Shown here in pieces: positions 7,068 through 10,895 of a stretch of 10,895 nucleotides of DNA (the first letter of the stretch is position 1; every line of letters begins with the position of its first letter). The notes beneath the pieces were generated by a model that saw nothing but the letters and a program-made list of their open reading frames with translations, was not told the DNA's origin and ran no database searches. The translations under genes and the position numbers were made by a program. This DNA comes from Candidatus Omnitrophota bacterium (GTDB lineage: Bacteria > Omnitrophota > Gorgyraeia > 2-01-FULL-45-10): the NCBI GenBank assembly GCA_026387115.1, contig JAPLMI010000055.1, positions 1 to 10,895 on the forward strand, read 5' to 3'.

Positions 7068-7603
7068 GCCTCTACTGTTCTTTCGACTATCCGCCTGGCC
7101 AGATCCGCGATCGCGTTCCTTATCGAGGATGCTTCGCTCTTCGCGAGGCTTCCGCTCGTCCTGTATGTCGTCTCTCCGGCAAAACCGCTTTCCTTCCATA
7201 CAAGCGCGCCTGTCTTGGCGTTTTCAAGCTCCATATTCACGATGAGCTTAATTCTATACTCTTCCACATTATTGTTGGCGTCATATCTTAAGGCGTCTCT
7301 TTTAAAATCTGTAAGAGTGCCTGTCAATATTATGTCCGCATTCGATTCTCTCGCTATTTTCAGGTTGCCGTCCATAAGAAAAGCGTCTATCACGGCCTTT
7401 GTAAGCTCTATCTCCATCCCGGGTCTATAGCCGACGTACATCCTCTGGTCAGACTGCTCGGCCGTTATTTTAATGTCATTCTTGAAATTCTCTACACGAA
7501 TATTCTTGAAATCGGAAGGAAGAAGCGATCGGGTCGTGTATCCACAGCCGGATACGAACAAAAGAATTGATATAAAAAATACAAGGCTTAGTCTCTTCAT
7601 CAT
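7061..7603 (-). CDS. lptE: LPS-assembly lipoprotein LptE
   Basis: LptE is the outer-membrane lipoprotein that plugs the LptD barrel during lipopolysaccharide insertion. The 180-residue product has a short lysine/arginine n-region, a hydrophobic core and a lipobox, FVSGC, making Cys20 the predicted lipidated residue. GCGYTTRSLLPSDFKNIRVE follows, the classic start of mature LptE. Further family features are the ITAEQSDQ to ELTKAVIDAF helix, a strand pattern ADIILTGTLTDFKRDALRYD, and a C-terminal helix rich in Ala/Arg (SIRNAIADLARRIVERTVEA). Two ATGs, 7603 and 7600, are possible; the purine stretch AAAGGG is four bases from the first and seven from the second, so 7600 is slightly favoured. It sits 14-17 bases after the BamD-like gene and overlaps holA by seven bases. 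Its presence is direct evidence for an LPS-type outer membrane. Confidence 0.93.
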   Translation of the reverse strand: MMKRLSLVFFISILLFVSGCGYTTRSLLPSDFKNIRVENFKNDIKITAEQSDQRMYVGYRPGMEIELTKAVIDAFLMDGNLKIARESNADIILTGTLTDFKRDALRYDANNNVEEYRIKLIVNMELENAKTGALVWKESGFAGETTYRTSGSLAKSEASSIRNAIADLARRIVERTVEAW

Positions 7604-7617
7604 CCCACCCTTTGTTT

Positions 7618-9777
7618 TTACTGGTCTTGTTTATCTGCCGGCGCGGCAACGTCCGCGGCCGTCCCTTGCGCGGTAGGAGCTCTCCGCGTAACAACGTCAT
7701 CCTGTATAATAACTGTTTCCTGAACAGCAACCGCCTTTGTTTCACCTTCCGCCGGCTTTGCTTCGGCCGCCTCTTCCTTAACGGCTGCCGGTTCGGATGG
7801 TTTTGGCTTTTTTGTGAAGCTTAAAGGGGTCCAGGATTTCTTATCCTTGGCGCTGATGGGGGCCGGCGGCCGGACGGCCTTTTCCTGTTTTGGCTTACTT
7901 GCAAATTTAAGAGGACTCCACCAGCTCTTTTTCGGAGCGTTCGTCCCTTCTTTTGCTGTGGCCGGTCCGGATGGTTTCGGCTTTTTTGTGAAACTTAAAG
8001 GGGCCCAGGCCTTCTTCTCCTTCGCGGCGCTGTCGGCCGGCCGGACGGCCTTTTCCTGTTTTGGCTTACTTGCAAATTTAAGAGGATTCCACCAGCTCTT
8101 CGGTTTTTCCGGCTTCGGAACGGGCGCGGCTTCGGGCTTCTCTTTCTTCTCCGACCTGTTAAAGCTTAAAGGGATCCAGACTTTCTTAGTAGTTTTCGTC
8201 TCTTCTTTGACTACGGCCGATTCGGATGGCGCTACGATATCCTCGGCCGATATTTCCGCTTTAGCGAATTCGGTCTTCGTTTCGGTAGCAGAGACAGCCG
8301 TTTCCTGTGTAGCAACGGTCCCCTGCGTAGTAGCGGCTTCCTGCGCAGTAACGGTTTCCTCTTCCGCCGGCTTTGCTCCGGCCGTTTCTGTTTTTGGCGG
8401 CGTCACCTCAGCCTGAACAGGCGCCTCGGTTTCTGCTGCCTGGCTTTCCGCCTCTTTCTTAATGGCAACCGGTCCGGATGGTTTTGGCTTTTTTGTGAAG
8501 CTTAATGGGGTCCAGGATTTCTTATCCGTGGCGCTGTTGTGGTCCGGCGGCCGGACGGCCTTTTCCTGTTTTGGCTTACTTGCAAATTTATGAGGAGTCC
8601 ACCAACTCTTCGGTTTTTCCGGCTTCGGAACGGGCGCGGCTTCGGGCTTCTCTTTCTTCGCTGGTTTGGCGAATTTGAAAAACTGCCAGCTCTTCTTTTG
8701 GCTTTTCACATCTTTGCTAGCCGCTTGCGGTTTGGGTGTTTTTGGTTTTTTCGGGATGCTGAATGGCATCCAGCTCTTCTTTTCGCCTTCCTTCCCTGTG
8801 ACGCTTTGAGCATTTTTGCGGCCCCTATTCCCCAACTCTTCTATCTTGGCCTTCGCTTTTACGGCTATAGAACTGTCGGGGAACCTGGCTACGACATCCT
8901 TATAATATATTATCGCGCTCTCGTAATGCCTCTGGCTCTCATAGAACTGGGCGGTTATGAACAACTTCTCAGCGGCCTTGTCCTTCAGCCGCTGTATCGT
9001 CTTACCGGCTTCTCCTGACAGCTTTTCGTCTCTATTGGTCTGGCCAAAATCCTCAAACGCCTTTATGGCCTTATCGGTTGACTCGATATCATATGCCGGC
9101 TTAAGGCTGGCCTTGTACGCGCAGTCGGCGACCTCGAACTTGACCTTATCGATGAATTGTGAATTGGGATAATCGTCCAATATCTTCTGGAAAGCGGGGA
9201 TCGCCTCGTCATACCGCTCTGCCTTCTTGAAAGCCTGCCCCATCCGGAATTGGGATTCGTCCGCCAGCCTTCCGAACGGCGCGTTATCGACCACCTTTTT
9301 ATATATCTCGACAGCCCTATCGGTAGAAGTCATGATATCTGTCCCGAGGACTTTCGGGCTGGCCTTCTCCTCATATATATTGGCTATGTTGAATTCCCTC
9401 GCGATGATCTCTTCCATGTTCTCTATATGGGGAAAATTGTCTATCGCCTTCTGATAGTTCTGAAACGCGAAATACAGCTTATTCATATTCTCATAACACA
9501 ACCCCACGTAATATTGCGCCTTGGAGGCATACTCGGAATATTCGTACTGCTTGGTCAATTTTTCAAACTCCTGAGCGGCTTTCTGATAATCTTTTGCCTG
9601 GTAAAAACTCATGGCCCACTCGAACTGTTCTTTCGGGCTGTCCTTCACCGCGTATTTCGGATTTACAAATTTCTTTGTTTCGGGGGTCCAGATCCAATAT
9701 GCGCAAGCCATCTCGAGCGCGATGAGGGATATGAAAGCGGCCGCGGCAAATGCTATTATTATAATTCTTTTTTCCAT
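7618..9777 (-). CDS. BamD-like periplasmic TPR protein with a long repetitive Lys/Pro/Trp-rich C-terminal tail
   Basis: The 719-residue product starts with a signal or anchor segment (MEKRIIIIAFAAAAFISLIA). Residues 50-315 form a helical TPR domain resembling BamD/YfiO, the scaffold of outer-membrane beta-barrel assembly. Clear repeat units are at 57-116 (FYQAKDYQKAAQEFEKL then FQNYQKAIDNFP), 183-222 (AERYDEAIPAFQKILDDYP) and 278-315 (QRHYESAIIYYKDVVARFP). BamD itself is only ~245 residues; here ~400 residues follow. They hold nine copies of a K-S-W-x-P-x-x-F motif spaced 28-29 residues apart in two blocks (about 333-438 and 531-662). An acidic, Ala/Thr/Glu-rich linker separates them. The only early cysteine (Cys25, in EMAC) is a poor lipobox, so lipidation is doubtful. 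It leads the bamD-like-lptE-holA operon from its own promoter. A role in outer-membrane assembly is inferred from the TPR domain and lptE; the tail's function is unknown. Confidence 0.85.
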   Translation of the reverse strand: MEKRIIIIAFAAAAFISLIALEMACAYWIWTPETKKFVNPKYAVKDSPKEQFEWAMSFYQAKDYQKAAQEFEKLTKQYEYSEYASKAQYYVGLCYENMNKLYFAFQNYQKAIDNFPHIENMEEIIAREFNIANIYEEKASPKVLGTDIMTSTDRAVEIYKKVVDNAPFGRLADESQFRMGQAFKKAERYDEAIPAFQKILDDYPNSQFIDKVKFEVADCAYKASLKPAYDIESTDKAIKAFEDFGQTNRDEKLSGEAGKTIQRLKDKAAEKLFITAQFYESQRHYESAIIYYKDVVARFPDSSIAVKAKAKIEELGNRGRKNAQSVTGKEGEKKSWMPFSIPKKPKTPKPQAASKDVKSQKKSWQFFKFAKPAKKEKPEAAPVPKPEKPKSWWTPHKFASKPKQEKAVRPPDHNSATDKKSWTPLSFTKKPKPSGPVAIKKEAESQAAETEAPVQAEVTPPKTETAGAKPAEEETVTAQEAATTQGTVATQETAVSATETKTEFAKAEISAEDIVAPSESAVVKEETKTTKKVWIPLSFNRSEKKEKPEAAPVPKPEKPKSWWNPLKFASKPKQEKAVRPADSAAKEKKAWAPLSFTKKPKPSGPATAKEGTNAPKKSWWSPLKFASKPKQEKAVRPPAPISAKDKKSWTPLSFTKKPKPSEPAAVKEEAAEAKPAEGETKAVAVQETVIIQDDVVTRRAPTAQGTAADVAAPADKQDQ
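7792..8187. repeat. Direct repeats encoding tail block 2 of the BamD-like protein (five KSWxPxxF units)
   Basis: This DNA encodes residues 531-662, with tryptophans at 534, 563, 591, 620 and 649, a 28-29 residue period. Units alternate between type A (PLSFTKKPKPSGP) and type B (LKFASKPKQEKAVRP). At DNA level, sequence beginning CCGGACGGCCTTTTCCTG at 7870 recurs at 8041 (offset 171) and at 8551 (offset 510) almost unchanged. Sequence from 7790 recurs at 7964 (offset 174) and 8471 (offset 681). All offsets are multiples of three. Confidence 0.9.
8464..8781. repeat. Direct repeats encoding tail block 1 of the BamD-like protein (four KSWxPxxF units)
   Basis: This DNA encodes residues 333-438, with aligned tryptophans at 336, 364, 393 and 422. 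The stretch 8549-8659 is nearly identical to 8039-8149 in block 2 (about 111 bp, three mismatches by my count), and 8471-8536 matches 7790-7855. The first two units (around 336 and 364) have diverged most. The 8188-8463 stretch between the blocks encodes a non-repetitive acidic Ala/Thr/Glu-rich linker. Confidence 0.9.
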
Positions 9778-9785
9778 AATGGCGT

Positions 9786-9815
9786 ATTATACCATGTAAT
9801 AAATATACTAGTCAA
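9786..9815 (-). promoter_or_regulatory. Sigma-70-type promoter for the bamD-like-lptE-holA operon
   Basis: On the minus strand, TTGACT (9815-9810), an 18 bp spacer and TATAAT (9791-9786) preceded by TGG, an extended -10. The predicted start point (about 9778-9780) falls one to three bases before the ATG at 9777, so the transcript would be leaderless or nearly so. No Shine-Dalgarno precedes that ATG, which fits. Confidence 0.78.
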
Positions 9816-9867
9816 AAGAAACTCTATTTTAGTTAAGGTACTTACAGGAGGATTTGATTTTGGAACT

Positions 9868-10233
9868 TCAGGTGGATGGATTTAAAACTTTACTTATGAA
9901 ATCTACGACGTGAGCCCTGTCTTCTTTTGCCATCTCGAGAAATTGATTCCCGAGCTCATACATATCGCTTGATGGCAGGCGCCTGATCCATGCGATCTTC
10001 GATATCGCTTTTACCGGCTTGGGCACATTCGGAAGGGTTATCTCGACGATAAGACGGCATGCAAGCGACATGAATTCGTTCGACTGAAAACAGATTCCGC
10101 CCTCGCCGATATTTCTGGTCAGAGAACCGCGCGGAAGAGCGCTCGGCTTTCTCAAATCCTTATATTCAACGGGGAGCCTAGACTCCGCCCTCCTGTATCT
10201 TCTCTTATCTTCTGTCACATTAAAGTTTTCCAC
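9868..10233 (-). CDS. PilZ-domain protein, probable c-di-GMP receptor
   Basis: PilZ domains bind the second messenger c-di-GMP and change the behaviour of a partner protein or process. This 121-residue protein is little more than one PilZ domain. The arginine-rich entry loop KRRYRRAESRLPVEY contains the RxxxR motif (Arg15-Arg19), and TRNIGEGGICF takes the place of the usual D/NxSxxG motif, with Gly instead of Ser. Later strands (LIVEITLPN, VKAISKIAWIRR) and YELGNQFLEM before a final helix are typical of the family. The start is GTG 10233, immediately after an in-frame TAA; AAGGAG lies 13 bases upstream, which is a long spacing, and GTG at codon 6 is an alternative. It has its own promoter, and nothing nearby reveals its target. 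Confidence 0.87.
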   Translation of the reverse strand: MENFNVTEDKRRYRRAESRLPVEYKDLRKPSALPRGSLTRNIGEGGICFQSNEFMSLACRLIVEITLPNVPKPVKAISKIAWIRRLPSSDMYELGNQFLEMAKEDRAHVVDFISKVLNPST

Positions 10234-10296
10234 TTAAGATACACCGCTCCTTACATATTATTTATACCATTTATTTTTACTTCTTTGATCAGGAAA

Positions 10297-10325
10297 AATA
10301 TACCATATAAACTAGACTTTGTCAA
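10297..10325 (-). promoter_or_regulatory. Sigma-70-type promoter for the PilZ gene
   Basis: On the minus strand, TTGACA (10325-10320, perfect consensus), a 17 bp spacer and TATATT (10302-10297) preceded by TGG, an extended -10. The -35 box lies inside the last codons of the comEC-like gene. Transcription should begin near 10290, leaving an AT-rich leader of about 57 bases that contains two minimal start-stop pairs (ATG GTA TAA and ATG TAA) before the PilZ start. Confidence 0.8.
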
Positions 10326-10895
10326 GATAAGGTATAAAAAAGTTAGTTTTTCTTGTGCCATACGACTTAACGCTGTATCCGGCGCGATCAGCTAAAATTT
10401 CTATTGCCCCGCAAGATTTTGTGTCGTAACACTTTGATTTTATTTGAGTTATGATATCAATGGTTTTTTGAGACGGCATATTATAGCTATTAATCCTGCC
10501 GACACTGATGATACAAATTTTAGGAGAAATCGTTTCAAAAAAATTCTTTGCTATCCCCCCTTTTTCCATGCGGCCCCCATGGTGGGGGACTTTCATAATA
10601 TCGGACTTTAAGAAATTTCCGTAGGAAGACAGGCGCGCCATAGCTTTATCTTTTATGTCGCCGCATAATAGACAGGTAAAATTTTTACATACCAGCTTCA
10701 GCGCTATAGAGTTATCGTTCGAATCCGCGATATCTTCATATTTTTCCGGATTCAAGACGAAGATCTTGGTATTCGGCGCGATCTCTATCGTATCCCCCTG
10801 CCTGACCATTACACGACGGATATTCTTTTGCCTTAAAATCTCAAGATACTCATCGTAGATCTTATTATCGCCGGCCTTGGCGCCGTTATCCACAA
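10312..10895 (-). CDS. ComEC/Rec2-type protein, C-terminal metallo-beta-lactamase domain (5' part beyond window)
   Basis: ComEC forms the inner-membrane channel for DNA uptake, and its C-terminal metallo-beta-lactamase domain is proposed to degrade the non-transported strand. About 194 residues are visible, open at the right edge; the GTG at 10893 is an internal codon, not a start. Features in order are DNGAKAGDNKIYDEYLEIL, an HxG-poor strand region IRRVMVRQGDTIEI, FVLNP, the SNDNSIALKL segment, CLLCGDI (the family LLxGDI), KVPHHGGRMEKGG (canonical HHGS), ISVGRINSYNMPSQKTI, and a closing CGAIEI strand. This is the standard tail of ComEC. The membrane channel and OB-fold parts are not in view, so a stand-alone ComEC-like hydrolase cannot be excluded. 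The region looks more AT-rich than its neighbours. The TAG stop is at 10314-10312 and the PilZ promoter overlaps its 3' end. Confidence 0.85.
   Translation of the reverse strand, partial: VDNGAKAGDNKIYDEYLEILRQKNIRRVMVRQGDTIEIAPNTKIFVLNPEKYEDIADSNDNSIALKLVCKNFTCLLCGDIKDKAMARLSSYGNFLKSDIMKVPHHGGRMEKGGIAKNFFETISPKICIISVGRINSYNMPSQKTIDIITQIKSKCYDTKSCGAIEILADRAGYSVKSYGTRKTNFFIPYLDKV

Noticed and set aside
7068..7199. Longer N-terminus for holA
   Set aside because: The added 44 residues are charged, lie wholly within the lptE coding region read in another phase, and precede the normal delta start; ATG 7067 has the coupled overlap with the lptE stop.
7790..8660. CRISPR-like or transposon-derived repeats
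   Set aside because: The repeats are in coding phase, with unit spacing set by codons; there are no uniform short repeats with unique spacers, no inverted ends and no transposase.
9846..9910. Small plus-strand ORF (TTG 9860, 17 codons) behind a perfect AGGAGG
   Set aside because: It is antisense to the end of the PilZ gene, very short, and has no promoter that I can see; probably chance.
10573..10588. C-run/G-run inverted repeat (CCCCCATGGTGGGGG)
   Set aside because: It encodes the HHGG metal-binding motif of the ComEC-like domain, so the palindrome is explained by coding.

Overview
This window is a compact, mostly minus-strand stretch of bacterial chromosome carrying conserved housekeeping and envelope genes. 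The organism is a Gram-negative (diderm) bacterium: it has an LptE-type LPS-assembly lipoprotein, a BamD-like periplasmic TPR protein and a MurJ lipid II flippase. Base composition is moderate. The style of the BamD-like protein (an N-terminus with YWIWTPE followed by FVNPKY) and the gene mix remind me of Omnitrophota or a related PVC-side lineage, but that placement is an impression, not a proof.

Layout from left to right. Bases 1-1841 (-) hold the first ~613 residues of SecA, cut by the window edge. Immediately upstream is prfB (RF2, 2959-1843), which reads through an in-frame TGA by the classical +1 programmed frameshift. Its 3' end is a heptanucleotide tandem repeat running into the secA start. 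Next are a short form of uvrC (4262-3024) and murJ (5773-4241), overlapping by 22 bases and probably co-transcribed. rpsT (5841-6110) is the only plus-strand gene; it is divergent from murJ and convergent with holA, overlapping it by 21 bases. holA (7067-6090), lptE (7600/7603-7061) and a BamD-like gene with a large repetitive tail (9777-7618) form a minus-strand operon in the order bamD-like, lptE, holA. Upstream lie a PilZ-domain gene (10233-9868) and the C-terminal metallo-beta-lactamase part of a ComEC-like protein (from the right edge to 10312).

Four near-consensus housekeeping promoters can be read directly (for prfB, rpsT, bamD-like and pilZ). All four carry TTGAC-type -35 boxes, 17-18 bp spacers and an extended -10 (TGn before the hexamer). 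No tRNA, rRNA, CRISPR array, insertion sequence or phage gene was seen, and no gene-free stretch exceeds 100 bases.

Functionally the genes cover secretion (SecA), outer-membrane and LPS assembly (BamD-like, LptE), peptidoglycan precursor export (MurJ), translation (RF2, S20), replication and repair (HolA, UvrC), c-di-GMP sensing (PilZ) and DNA uptake (ComEC-like). I see no novel defence or mobile system. The most unusual items are the 29-residue aromatic/lysine repeat tail of the BamD-like protein, the heptamer repeat at the prfB/secA junction where loss of one unit would fuse the two reading frames, and the pared-down UvrC.
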